From Mesorhabditis belari (Eukaryota > Nematoda > Chromadorea > Rhabditida > Rhabditidae): a stretch of 64,000 bases of DNA. The DNA is taken from positions 114,227 through 178,226 of the forward strand of contig CAUEEP010000561.1 in assembly GCA_958450365.1 (NCBI GenBank). The letters run 5' to 3'. Shown here piece by piece: positions 31,947 to 42,423 of this stretch (position 1 is its first letter; every line of letters starts with the position of its first letter). The notes under the pieces were generated by a model, which saw only the letters and a list, made by a program, of their open reading frames with translations, did not search any database and was not told the DNA's origin. The translations under genes were made by a program, and so were the position numbers.

Positions 31947-32037
31947 TGTGGAAGATTGCCAATGGCAAAAGGGGCGGAGCGACGGACCTTTTATACGCGC
32001 CCCGCCCCCTTTGCCATTGACAATCCAACTTTAAGCT
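31947..32037 (-). promoter_or_regulatory. CCAAT/GC-box/TATA module upstream of the RTK start codon
   Basis: Read on the minus strand: CCATTG/CAATGG, GGGGGCGGGGC, then GCGTATAAAAGGTCCGTC, then GCCCCTTTTGCCATTGGC. It is nearly palindromic, so a TATA core is available on both strands. It lies about 230-320 bp upstream of the RTK ATG, a fair distance for a promoter. The same module occurs at 15.9, 16.1 and 37.4 kb and in part at 30.6 kb, so it belongs to a repeat. A promoter role is my inference from motif content and place. Confidence 0.45.
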
Positions 32038-32529
32038 CAATAATAGCTGCAATAGTTGTTTTCACAATCAAGCTTTTATTTTGTAAACGACACCAAGCAT
32101 CACCAACGAAACATTCAGTCAATAAGCGTCTTTGCTCTTTGCTTGTGTGAAGATGGCCTAAGCAACACGTATTCCTTTCTTTTTCAATCTCAATAAGCCG
32201 ACTTGTTTCCTTATCTTCCACCATTACTCGAATGTTTCAGCTCAAAAACAACGTGTTTTAAAAGGCACAGAGTTTTTAGAAAAAAAACACGGAAAATTCT
32301 TTCTCTGTAAACCGGGAAATTTGAAGGATGTAGCAATAAATAGTTAGGTTGGCAGGTTTTGGCGAAAATGCTTCTTTTATGACATTCGTTTTGATTGTTT
32401 TCACATAAATACAAGTTAATTCAATTAAAGTCTAAATCAACGGAAAAAGTTGAAAAAAGTTGTTTCACCTTTGTTTCAACTCATCAAGCTCGTAGCCGAT
32501 TTCTTGTAGGGACGAGAAGGGCAAATCGC

Positions 32530-32640
32530 GTTTTGAGTCTATTGAACAGATAATTGGCGCATTAAACTCCGAGTTTTGGATAGGTCTCACTTAATGTCTA
32601 GGTGATCGGCAGCGATATCTTCTATCTGATCGTCACTTTC
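32530..32640 (-). CDS. Two small exons of an unassigned minus-strand gene
   Basis: Near 32590-32637 the minus strand encodes SDDQIEDIAADHLDIK followed by GTGAGA. Near 32470-32582 it encodes NSEFNAPIICSIDSKRDL, then SLQEIGYELDELKQR and donor GTGAAA. Both have plausible codon use and splice sites. I do not recognise the protein. It would lie upstream of the RTK on the same strand and might join with the exons at 36.7-36.8 kb. Confidence 0.35.
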
Positions 32641-32739
32641 ACAAACATGCACTTAAATGAGGCTTTGCCCTTCGTTTTCGGTTGTCTCTTTTGAAATGTT
32701 CTCATGGCCCTCATCAGCGATTGTGGGACATTTGATAAG

Positions 32740-33307
32740 CGCCCCCGTTCCCTTTACCATTGAAAAACCAACTTTGAGAGAAAAATGAAGAAATAGAAAA
32801 ACAGTTGGTGAACTTATAGAGATAGAGCTGTTTTTTTCAAACATAAAATTGTTGATCATCAAATTGATCCAATCAAAGTGAAAAATGGAAGCCCTTCTTT
32901 CCATTTCTGGATCTCTCAATTCGATTGGAAAAGGTTTCGTCAAAAAATGATCAACTCAGCTTTTATTTCGTCAATTATGATCAGAAGTTAACATTTTAAA
33001 ATTGTGATCAGACCTTAAAATGTTTAAAAAAAATCGATCTTTAGGGTTAACGGCGGGGGCAGCGGTTATTGGCGGGGGCCAATTTTTGACCAACTCGTAG
33101 TTCATTTTTTAGCACCTTAAACTTGACAGATCAGGCAGTCTTAATAAGTTTAGATGGCTCAGAATGGCTAGCTTTCAGAAACTATTTGTTTTAGCAAAAG
33201 TTATTAACATAAATATATATAAAGTCGGGCTGTAAGTTGGTCAAAAACCTGCCCCCGCCCCCGTTAACCATAAAGGTCCAAATTTATAATTGTTTATGTT
33301 TCTTTAT
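32740..33307. repeat. Left part of an interspersed element, copy 1
   Basis: Matches 37508-38060 in the same orientation over more than 500 bp (CAACTTTGAGAGAAAAAT; GTTAACATTTTAAAATTGTG; GCGGGGGC). The match resumes at 33833-33920, beyond the MITE 33308-33833. So this is one long element that was hit by a MITE. Confidence 0.75.
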
Positions 33308-33833
33308 ATTGGGTTAGGGAGAATGAGTCGGCGCCGAAAATCAAAGAAATTTCTAAAACTTATAGCAGACTTTGTCAAATGATATGCGTTTGATATCCGT
33401 AGAAGGGTAACTAATTCTCTACAAAATAATATTTAAAAGAGAACTCAAACAGCGCCTCAACTCAACAAAGGATCATTTTTTTCACAAAATCGATAAACTG
33501 TCATCTAGAGTAAACGGTTGGAGGGATCCTCCTGAAAATTTGGTAACTTATGTAATTGAGTGTGCTCTATCTTTTTTATATAAACACCAAAGGAGGTTTA
33601 TGTGGAAGAAACTGTTCAAGCAATGAGTCGGACTTTTTGTCATTTTGATTAGCTGTGTTTGGGAATCCATAAAATCCCAAAAAGAAAAGCTTTTGTGGAA
33701 TCTCTCAAAAGCCATTTTGTAAAGAAATAGTGGACCATTTTGATGAAAAAAAACGTGTATTTAAAGAAGGTTTTATGGGTGCAAAAAGTTTCTTTAAATT
33801 TCGGCGCCGACTCATTCTCCCCAACCCAATAAT
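33308..33833. repeat. MITE, TTGGGTTAGGGAGAATGAGT family
   Basis: Inverted ends TTGGGTTAGGGAGAATGAGT and CTCATTCTCCCCAACCCAAT, with GGCGCCGA repeated inside each end. It interrupts the element described at 32740. Confidence 0.9.
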
Positions 33834-34303
33834 TTATAATTATTTATTTTCAAGCCGGCCGCTTACCGACAAATCTCGATGTCTTTTTCTCTTTATACGT
33901 CGTGTACCAAATCTTGTGTACGGGTACCAAAAAAAAAGCAAACGCGTCGAAATGTTGCAGAAGCTTCGTTTAGCCCGAAACATCTATCGTCGCTACCTGA
34001 AAAACAACGTAAGCGTTCAATTGGTTGTGGATCTCTTCTTTCCCCTCTTGAAACATTGGCTTCGATGCCAAAATCTAAAATTAATAGTAATGCTCACTGA
34101 ATGTATAGCCGTGCGACATCTCTTTTTGCTAGAGAGTATCAAATGGACAGTATCCGGAAAGCTTCGGCACAACACGTCGATTATGAGATATCAGGGAACG
34201 CTATTGTATTGAAAGATCTATTTGCAGCAGTAAAACATCGATTGAGCCAGATGACCGATGCTGAAACGGAACGGTTGATTATAATTGGCGATAAGGGACC
34301 TTA

Positions 34304-35575
34304 GATTAGGTCGGCACAACTTAATAATGACACGTTTATGTAACAAATCATTTATTTCAAAAAAATACAAAAGAAGAGCTTTCAATTCGAAAGGTATTCT
34401 CCATTCGTATCTATGACTTCTTCCCATCTTCTGCGCAAATCCCGGATCCCATCCTCGAAGAACTTGGGGGTTTTTGAGGCGAAGTAGTCATTCACTGCTT
34501 TTATGACCCGAGCATGATCATCGAACTTTTCTCCCTCCAAAAAGTGCTTCAGCCAACGAAACAAAAAGTAATTTGAAGTCGGAAGTCGGAAGAGTAAGGT
34601 GCATGGGGCAGCACTTTCCAGCCAAGTTCCTCGATTTTCTTATAAGTGATCTTTGCAGTTTGCAGTGTTGCAGTGCAGGTTTTGCGTTGTCGTGTAAGAA
34701 TCTGACTCTCTCCGGTTTGAGCCCCAATTTCTTCAAAGACTCGTTGACTCTCATTAATTGCTTAGAATAAAGATCAGCATCGACGGTTTGACCAGGTTTC
34801 AGCACTTCATAATGCACCAATCCCTTGAAGTTCCATCAGCAACAGAGCATTATCTTCTTCCCATGGATATCCGGTTTGGGTGTGGTTTGCGGGGTCTGCC
34901 CAGTAGATAGCCATTGATTTTTGCGTTTGAAGTTCTCGTAGTTGATCCACGTTTCGTCAGAAGTCAAAACCCTGTGGAAAAAGTCGTTTGATTTACATTT
35001 TTGTAGCAAAATTGAGGCGACATTGACACAGGCCATTTTGTTGCTTTGGGTCAGTTCGTGAGGAACCCATTTTCCAACTCGATTCTTTTTCCCAAGTTTG
35101 TGTAAATAGTTTTCGATTGTCGTATGAGATACTTCAAATATTTCTGCCAACTCACGAACAGTGAGGGTTGGGCAATCTTCACTTAAGGCGAGCAAGTCAT
35201 CGTCGACCACTTCTGGAGGATGTCCTTGGTGTGGCTCGTCTACGAGGCTTTCATCGCCGCCTTGGAATCGTTGAAACCTTCGTTGACATTGACGAATGTG
35301 TATACTTTCCTCTCCAAAAACAGTGATGATCGTGCGATGAGATTCAGCTGGTGATTTTCCTTATTTAAAATCGTAGACCAATGCAGCTCGAATATGGAAT
35401 TTTTTGTACTCCACTTTTGCCAAAAAGCGAATGATGAAATTTGGAGCACTAAATCTTATTTATGCAGACATCTTTTACTTTGTATATATGCAAAAAAAGA
35501 GGGAAGAAACGACGCTTGAAATTACAAAAAACATGTTAAGTAGTGACACGTCATTATTAAGTTGCCAACCCAATA
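34304..35575 (-). mobile_element. Mariner element inserted in the DDE ORF
   Basis: Ends TTAGGTCGGCACAACTTAAT and TTAAGTTGCCAACCCAATA pair imperfectly; TA flanks both sides. About 1.27 kb, the normal mariner size. It lies exactly between GDKGP and TKLTLML of the host ORF. Confidence 0.9.
34380..35450 (-). pseudogene. Mariner transposase, frame-broken
   Basis: From the amino end: a helix-turn-helix with DCPTLTVRELAEIFEVSHTT (34836-35210 frame), FFHRVLTSDETWINYEN with the first catalytic Asp, RVRFLHDNAKPALQHCKL with the second, and the C-terminus KFFEDGIRDLRRRWEEVIDT (34382-34564). The region around the third Asp is frame-shifted (SSDF instead of SPDL). Three frames are needed, so it is inactive. 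Confidence 0.85.
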
Positions 35576-36671
35576 GTACAAAGCTAACACTTATGCTTCC
35601 AGACAAGAAACACAATCCGCAATCGTGCTATAACCACCTGATTCTTGTTGTTTGGAAAGGAGGAGACGACCATCAAAATCTGCTAAAATACGGTAATATT
35701 GTCGACAAGCTCTCACCACTCAGCAGACAGATATTTTTGGGAGGTGATCTCAACTTTCTTGCATCGTCATTTGGTTTGTCCAATGCATCAACTTGCCCAT
35801 GCATTTGGTGTATATACAAACTGGACAAATCCCTAAATCCAACAAAATTTATCACGAATTTCGATCGACATCAATATTCGGTTCGAACAATCAAACACTT
35901 TGATGACATTTTGCAAAGAAAATCTGCGAAACCTGAAGAGAAGTTGGGCGTCTTTCGCCGACACATTTGGCCGATAGATCCATCGTGCTGTATTCCTCCT
36001 TTGCTACACCTTAAACTTGGTTTTGGTAATTGCATTTTTAAATTATGGAAACAGAGGCTCGTGCAAGCCATTCAAAAGAAGGAGAAGCCTTTTTACAATT
36101 GATTGAAAAACTGGGTCTTAACAGAGAAAAGAGTAAATCTTACAAACCCGATGATTTGAACGGACCAAAGTTGAAGAAATTATGTGAAAATATAAACGCA
36201 TTTCGACCGATTGTCAGTTCACTTGCCTACAAAAAGTTATGTGTCTGGAGCTTTTTAATGAGTTCTCGCGAACGATCGGATCTACAAAGAGCGTTCTATC
36301 GGAGAAGGAAATCCAAGTAATACTTTCGGCTACAGACAACTTACTTAACGCTATGGAATTAAACAGTACTGGGCTAAAAACTGTCAAAGTCCACGTAGCA
36401 ATTGCACACATTCCCCTTTTTCTATCAACACATAAAGCTCTAGGGTCTATGTCAGAAGAAGGTCTCGAATGTCTTCATTCTGTCTTCAATCAGATATGTA
36501 AGGGTGATCTCGAAACGCGCGGGTGATCTCGAAATTTATCTTTAGGCGGCAAGAACATACTCACAACGCGTTCTACTTTTTAACAAAGATTTACTGCTCC
36601 CTTAATTAAATTTTTTTAACTGCTACTCCTATTTTTTGATGCATTTGTTTTCATAATTTTTAAATAAACGT

Positions 36672-36840
36672 ACCTTTACACACTTTTGATCTAAACCATG
36701 GTTCTTGACATCCATCCGGTTGCTGCTATCGAAGCAAAACTAAACTTTCACGCTTAAACCACAACCACAGAAAAAACATAACCTCGTGAAATCCATATTT
36801 ATGCTTGTGTTGATTGATCTGGTCATCAATGAGGTATCTG
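36672..36840 (-). CDS. Two candidate exons of an unassigned gene
   Basis: About 36776-36838 encodes YLIDDQINQHKHKYGFHEV after an acceptor TTTTTTCAG and before GTTATG. About 36673-36745 encodes FCFDSSNRMDVKNHGLDQ then KCVK and donor GTACGT. The acceptors and donors are good, but the family is not recognised and no start or stop is certain. They could belong with the 32.5 kb exons. Confidence 0.35.
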
Positions 36841-37259
36841 AAAAAAAAACATTTATTATGACATGAAAATGATAAAGTAAGCTCGAAAAAAGAAGAAAAA
36901 CGAAATGAAAAAAAATTCTTTGCAACCGCTCTTCGTCAAATGTCATTTTTGTCTTCAAAATGTTCTAACTTTTTTGAGAGTTGACCAATTAATACGATTT
37001 TGGTCTCAAAATGACCACAGACAACATTTTGACAAAGTCTACTCCCTGGCATTTCCTCATTTTTTGTTATCATCGAGTAGTAGAGGCTCAAATGCAGGTG
37101 AGTTTGACCGTTTCTGTGTAAAAGGACCGATTTTTTTCGATAAAATGCGATTTTAAAAAATCTACAAGACGGATTTTGATACTTTTTTCACCATTGAATT
37201 CAGCACATTTTTCTGCGTCAAATGGCTATTCAAACGTAAAAATCCCATACAAAACATTT
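36841..37259. other. No gene seen
   Basis: AT-rich spacer; short ORFs without support. Confidence 0.4.
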
Positions 37260-37450
37260 CTTGGTGTTGGGTTGTTCCATTTAAATGTTTGATATCAATG
37301 GATGCGCCAAGTCTTTTTCTATCGATTGGTAGAAAAACTATTCAAATTGGACATCTGAGCACCAAGTTATTTGAGCTCAAAGTTTGATTGTCAATGGCAA
37401 AGGGGGCGGGGCGCGTATAAAAGGTCCGTCGGCCCGCCCCTTGAATTTGA
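37260..37450. repeat. CCAAT/GC-box/TATA repeat, intergenic copy
   Basis: Inverted part (CTTGGTGTTGGGTTGTTCCA with its partner near 37350) followed by TCAATGGCAAAGGGGGCGGG and GCGCGTATAAAAGGTCCGTC, then GCCCGCCCC. Here the TATAAAA core reads toward the right. Confidence 0.8.
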
Positions 37451-37507
37451 TTGATTTGATTGAACAACCCGGTGTTGGATTGTTCAATTTATAAATTATT
37501 GGTATTA

Positions 37508-38160
37508 TTGGATCCCTTTACCATTGACAAACCAACTTTGAGAGAAAAATTAAGAAATAGAAATACAATTGGTGAACTCATAGAGATAGAGCTGTTTCTT
37601 TTGCAACAGAAAATTGTTGATTATCGAATTGATCGAATCAAAGTGAAAAATGGAAGCTTTTGTTTCCATTTCTGGATCTCTCAATTAGACTGGGAAAGGT
37701 TTCGTCAAAAAATGAACAACTCAGCTATTATTTTGTCAATTATGATCAGAAGTTAACATTTTAAAATTGTGATCAGACCTTAAAATGTTTAAAAAAATCG
37801 ATCTTTACGCGGTGGCACCGATTATTGGCGGGGGCGAATTTTTTTGACCAACTTCCAGCTTTTAACACCTTAAACTTTTCAGATCAGGAAGTTTTAATAA
37901 GATTTAGATAGCTTAGAACGTCAGCTTTCACAAACTATTTGTTTTATCAAAGGTTATTAACAGAAATTCGGGCTGCAAGTTGGTCAAAAACATGCCCCCC
38001 CCCCCCCCCCCCTCCGTTAACTGTAAAGGTCCAAATTTATAATTGTTTGTGTTTGTTTATAATTTATAATTGTTTATTTTCAAGTCAACCGCTTACAGAC
38101 AAATCTCGAGTTCTTTTGCTCTTTATTCGACGTTTGCCAAATCGAGAATTCCTCCTGATT
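37508..38160. repeat. Left part of an interspersed element, copy 2
   Basis: Same sequence and orientation as 32740-33307 plus 33833-33920, without the MITE, so it gives the empty site. It includes a C run of about 17 at 37994 and ends in the same TCAAG...CGCTTAC block that begins the transposase ORF in copy 1. Confidence 0.75.
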
Positions 38161-38682
38161 GGCGATATCATGGCACATCTGAAAGTGTGGTTGGATAAAA
38201 AAAAACTAACAAACTTTTTTTACACACTAGGCTTAAAACAGCTTGTGATTTTGAACAGAAAGAGTACAACGCAAATAAAGTAGTACACAGTCTTTCAGAT
38301 TTCTATCCACTGAAAAGTTCGCTGTAACTTTTTGTCTAGAATTCCATGCACTTCCAAAGTACACATCCTATAAATTTAGATTCAAAAACACACATCTTAT
38401 TTCTAAAATATCGACTAATCAGTCCTTTTGAACAGGTTAATGAAAAGTATGTGATTTTTTTAGTCTATTGGTGTCTGCTAGACTTCACAAACGAGATAAC
38501 GAAAAATTACGGAGACAAACAGAGATTCGTTAACTGAATATCATAAAACAACGGTCTTGCCAAGCTTCTTAATGAGGCCTTGTTAGCCAAGTCTATTGGG
38601 TGAATACTCTTCTTTTAGTAGTCAAAGTTCAAGTCAGTCAAGAATTCGGCGAAATAAACCGAAACCAAGCTTCAATGCAGCT
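38161..38682. other. No gene seen
   Basis: Possible degraded coding sequence of the preceding element (plus-strand VNEKYVIFLVYWCLLDFTN at 38436-38537), but nothing I can assign. Confidence 0.3.
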
Positions 38683-40910
38683 TCAGCAGAATTGATTTTC
38701 GGGATCTAAACCCAGTCGTCTCTTTCCACCAACCACCCAATGTATCTGCGTTGCCTCTGTGTAGGCAATTTCCTCGAAGTAATCGTCAGCACTTCCATCA
38801 CTCCATCGCCTTTTCCCATTCTCGAAATGAAGCCCGATCCAGACGTAGAACTCGGAAGCGTTGCAGGGGTTCTCATCAGTGGAATTTTTGTTGGTCGCCT
38901 TTATATCGGAGAGAATCATTTCTAGAAACATTCAATTAAATTTTTAAATGCTTTTATTCACTGTTGACGAATGAGCGTTCCTCATTATTGTGAATGGAGA
39001 CCAAATGGGCTCCTTTTTGGTCGCAAATTCTCTCGGCTTCTTGCCAAGTATAGACGATCAGATCACCGTAAACGTCGTAGTTGAAGCCCTGAGTTGATCA
39101 TTCTAAGCATTAACAGTAGTGTCTGCTAGCCATGTGAATTGTCGACGTACAAAGTTAGACATGTACAAAGTCTTGACCTCAACTATTTCAAAATTTCTTC
39201 TTACCCTTCGAGCTTGAAAAAGATCTAATGGTTAAAGAAAGAAAGAAAAATTTTTAAAAGTCGATTCTAAAGAATTAAAAAGTGATTTTCGTTTATACAC
39301 TTTTTGAAAAACCAAAAATGCACAAGCCTAGGGCCTACCCGATAGTAATAATAAGCTTTTGTTGGCTTGTAGTAGACCCAACTGAAAATAATGGAATAGA
39401 AATTCTTCAATTAGTCTTCTCAAACTTCTCTTTCTCCAGTTGCTGCTTTTCCTCTGTGCAAATAGCCAAGTTCTTCCTGAATTTTACTTAAAAAGAAAGA
39501 ATCCTGAAACTCACGTATTGTTGAGATTTGCTTGGTTCCTATAATTTGACTTTAAACTTTTATGATGTGATCAAAAACGAACATGTTGTCTTCACATGTA
39601 GTCAGTTGTTTGGCTGCTTGAGCTTGCTCTTGTCTGGCGGCGTTTCTGAAAATCAAAGAGTTTTGGAAATGCCTTCTCTTCTTTCAGCTTTGTTTTCAAT
39701 GTAGTTCTGAAAGTTTTTTATGTAGTTCTTTTCAATCTCACTTACTTCTCCTTTTCCAACACTTCATTCTTGGCTCGACAGCTTTCCAGGCTCAATTGGA
39801 GAGTTCTGAGAGATTAGTTAAATCCTTTTGGAGCAAGGGGCAGGAGGTACGTTGTGGTGTAATGGTTAGTATAGTTGCCCGGTAAGCGGGAAGGTCACGG
39901 GTTCGAGTCCCGGCGGTGCTGATTAAGTTTTTGATCTGCTCTAGTTTCAACTGGCGACCACAGCAGGATGGCCTCTGCAATGCTTGCTAAGATATGCTAA
40001 GATGCTCATACCAGGTTTCGAGCGCACCCCAGGCCTATATATCGAGACGTGTGGAACTGTCTGGAGCTAACTAACTAAGGAAGTTAACTCCCACTGAAGC
40101 AAGGGAGACTAAGTGCATTGTGGTGTAGTGGTTAGCTCGGTCCCCTGGCGAGCGAAAGCTCTCTGGTTCGAGTCTCTGGTTCGAGTCTCTGGTTCGAGTC
40201 TCTGGTTCGAGTCTCTGGTTCGAGTCTCTGGTTCGAGTCTCTGGTTCGAGTCTCTGGTTCGAGTCTCTGGTTCGAGTCTCTGGTTCGAGTCTCTGGTTCG
40301 AGTCGTGGCGCCAAGTTTTGGTCTGCTCTAGTTCCAACTGATTGGCTGAAAAATCTATAAAAAATTGGCCAGGTAAACCGTTGTTTTTTTATCTGCTTCT
40401 AGGATCATAGTAAGCTCAAACTTGATCTGCAACAAGCTCACTCACTCCTTTTCCTTACTGTTTCCCTCGTCACAAGCAGTCAGATTCGCTTTGAGAGCTT
40501 CGGAAATTTCTCTAAACAAATTGAACAAATTATTATACTAAAACCCACTTTTCCTCTTTCAGCTTTATCTTCGTTGTGTTCCTGGAAGCTGGTTCTTTTT
40601 GCTATTGCAAAGAAGAAACTCACAGTTGAAATCGGCAAAGTCTGAGTAGAGTGGACGCCTCGCTGTCGGATGAGTCCCTAGAAATGTTTAGAAATTAAGG
40701 AACACTCATAAATCTCACAAATCTCTGGTCGATCGACTCCTTGTGTGTGTGAGATTAGAGGGTTGAGAGCTGAAACTTAAAAATAATTAAAGCAACAATT
40801 TTTCTCGAACATTTTGTAGACGACAGCACTGGCAGAGACTCCAAGTAACAGTCCGAGAATAATCCCTTTGATGAAATTTGAGCGGGCAATGGGTTCATTT
40901 ATACTAAAAT
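38683..40910 (-). CDS. Type II membrane C-type lectin with a coiled-coil stalk
   Basis: Minus-strand order: a membrane span (FIKGIILGLLLGVSASAVVY, about 40800-40905), then short stalk exons near 40630, 40570, 40470 (EISEALKANLTACDEG), 39770 (LQLSLESCRAKNEVLEKE), 39600 and 39440 (CTEEKQQLEKEK), each ending in a KEK-like heptad pattern with one Cys. The lectin domain follows: exon 38962-39088 (YTWQEAERICDQKGAHLVSI) and the last exon 38683-about 38920 (FYVWIGLHF...WSDGSADDYF, stop at 38683). W-x-DGS and DY are typical of C-type lectin domains; a QPD/EPN sugar motif is not seen in what I can read. A cell-surface glycan or pathogen receptor is a reasonable guess. The amino-terminal cytoplasmic exon is uncertain; 41286-41345 (GISSPYGCGYPTALGIYS) is a candidate. 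SINEs fill the stalk introns. Confidence 0.65.
39840..39930 (+). repeat. tRNA-like SINE head
   Basis: TGGTGTAATGGTTAGTATAG (A box) and CGGGTTCGAGTCCCG (B box with a T arm). The acceptor stem does not pair and position 33 is not T, so it is a SINE or tRNA pseudogene. The following sequence (TTTTTGATCTGCTCTAGTTT) recurs after the copy at 40113. Confidence 0.65.
40105..40350 (+). repeat. tRNA-like SINE whose B box is amplified in tandem
   Basis: Same SINE as 39840-39930 (TTGTGGTGTAGTGGTTAGC). Its B box region is repeated about eleven times with a 13-bp period (CTCTGGTTCGAGT, about 40160-40305), then the common tail (GGTCTGCTCTAGTTCCAACT) resumes. Each unit contains GTTCGAGTC, which fits the TFIIIC B-box core. 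Confidence 0.85.
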
Positions 40911-41394
40911 CATATTTTGTTTTAAGCTGCCCTGACAAATCAGTCCATTCATGAACTCCTTTAGCTACAGAAGCCTATTAGAACTTACCAATCCTCAGCC
41001 ATCAATGGTGAATGTCAAAATAGAGCCTTTGAACAATAAGATTTCTGTTTATTTTACGTGTACAAGGTTTCTCTGAAAGAAAATGAGTCAGAGAGTGAAC
41101 TTGAAAAAACTAAATTGGATTGAAACAACAACACTGGGATCTGTGATTGATTAGTGAAAGAAAGAGCAACTGTTTCTCTTCAATTTTTATGGGAAAAATT
41201 TGGAAGAACAATTTGAAAGAATTTGGAACAATTTTCCAATGTAAAACTAGGTTCAAAATCTTTCCACACACAACTCACCTAGAGTATATACCGAGTGCTG
41301 TAGGGTAACCGCATCCATATGGTGAACTGATTCCCAAGATTGGTTCCCTCCGGCCCCTTCCCCTCGGGATTTAGGATGACCAGTGATCCAAATG

Positions 41395-41580
41395 GGTAGC
41401 CTTGTCTAAGGGGTTAGCACATATAAAGCGGGTAGCCTTCTACTCCTACATCGTCTCCTACATCGTCTCCTACATCGTCCCATCCTCACAAACGAAAGAA
41501 TATTCCCTAGGTATTAATGTGTAAATTGTGATTATGTGTGTGCAAAATAAGTCACCGGTAACTCTGGTATACATTATTAT
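41395..41580. repeat. Interspersed repeat, copy B
   Basis: Related to 13085-13350 (AAAGCGGGTAGCCTTC; TTGTGATTATGTGTGTGCAA). Lies between the lectin gene and the extra lectin fragment. Confidence 0.4.
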
Positions 41581-41700
41581 ATCTGTGTGATTCTCGGGAC
41601 CAAAGTAGTCATCCAGTGTCCCGTCACTGCACTTTCTTCCCTCGTTCACCACATGAAGCCCACTCCAGGCACTTGCGCCATTTTTCCGAGAAAATCCTGG
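41581..41700 (-). pseudogene. Partial C-type lectin domain
   Basis: The minus strand encodes GASAWSGLHVVNEGRKCSDG then TLDDYFGPENHTD. The WSGL...SDGTLDDYF pattern matches the second half of a C-type lectin domain; the usual Trp before SDG is replaced by Cys (KCSDG). I find neither a first half nor a clear end. It may be the end of a second lectin gene upstream or a relic of duplication. Confidence 0.5.
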
Positions 41701-41754
41701 GTTGGAGCTTTAAAGCATGTTAAAACTACAGTACCCCTCCTAATTTGCGCGAAA

Positions 41755-42085
41755 TTTCATTTTTTTCATTCTTGTTCATTTCATTTTATTCTTTTTGCGT
41801 TTTTATGATGTTCGTTTGTTTTTGCAGGAAACAAAGAGGATAAAGCTAAGTTGCTAAGTTTTTAACAGCATTTTCTGTGGCGGAAGCTTTGTTTGTAGAG
41901 TTTTTTTAGACCAACTTGCTTCCTGACGATCTACTCCACGAACTTGTTGCCAACTAATGTTAAGCTAAGTGATTTTTATCATTTTCTATGGTGGAAGCTT
42001 TGTTTTTGTTACTTCTTAGTTGAAAAAAATGTAAAAAGAATAAAATGAAATGAACAAGAATGGAAAAAAATGAAGTTTCATTTCC
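41755..42085. repeat. Inverted-repeat element
   Basis: CGAAATTTCATTTTTTTCAT at the left pairs with AATGAAGTTTCATTTCC at the right; GCGGAAGCTTTG/GGTGGAAGCTTTG blocks occur in the centre. Confidence 0.6.
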
Positions 42086-42169
42086 TATTTTTGATTTCCT
42101 AAGTTTTATATAGACTCTGAAAGTTGCGAGCGGCGCTTCCGTTGTTTTGTTGTTTTTTCGGTAGATTAC

Positions 42170-42423
42170 AGAATGAAGCTGGTTTGATCCTCTCTTCTTA
42201 TGATTCTTCAAACTTGAACGGCATGACGAGCTTTGATTGGCGCTTTCATTGCAAGAAAAACCAAATTCAGAATGATTTGCGGCAAGAATGGTGCTTTAAA
42301 TACCGAAAACCATTGCGTGCCAACGAAAGTGCGACTCTCAACTTTGAAAGTCTAGATAAAAATATGTGTGCTCCAATCGACTTAAGATTGGGCACTACTA
42401 CAGGAGACCTAGTCAAAATTTAA
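42170..42423 (+). CDS. Possible terminal exon, unknown protein
   Basis: After an acceptor TTACAG the plus strand is open for about 84 codons to TAA (NEAGLILSSYDSSNLNGMTS at the start, MCAPIDLRLGTTTGDLVKI at the end), with mixed composition unlike the repeats nearby. No family recognised and no upstream exon found. It would be one of the few plus-strand genes here. Confidence 0.35.

Larger units (their letters stand above)
33850..36526 (+). pseudogene. Broken DDE-type transposase-like ORF of an unassigned family
   Basis: Reading around the mariner insertion, the plus strand shows fragments in several frames: RKRSIGCGSLLSPLETLASM (about 34010), a segment ending LIIIGDKGP (34101-34304), then TKLTLMLPDKKHNPQSC (35577), FLGGDLNFLASSFGLSNAST with CPCIWC (about 35740), PLLHLKLGFGNCIFKLW, and HKALGSMSEEGLECLHSVFN (36239-36526). 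The spaced GDKG, GGD and SEEGLE motifs look like three acidic residues of an RNase H-fold transposase, with a CxxC zinc pair between. Part of the 5' flank recurs at 37.5-38.15 kb, which supports a mobile element. At least two frame shifts and the mariner insertion make it inactive. The family assignment is open. Confidence 0.6.

Noticed and set aside
39840..39930. Functional tRNA gene
   Set aside because: A and B boxes are good, but the acceptor stem does not pair and the anticodon loop lacks T33. Its tail is shared with a second SINE copy.
40071..40337. ORFs repeating DSNQRLEPETRT or ESLVRVSGSSLW
   Set aside because: They arise from the 13-bp B-box array in a SINE, not from a protein gene.
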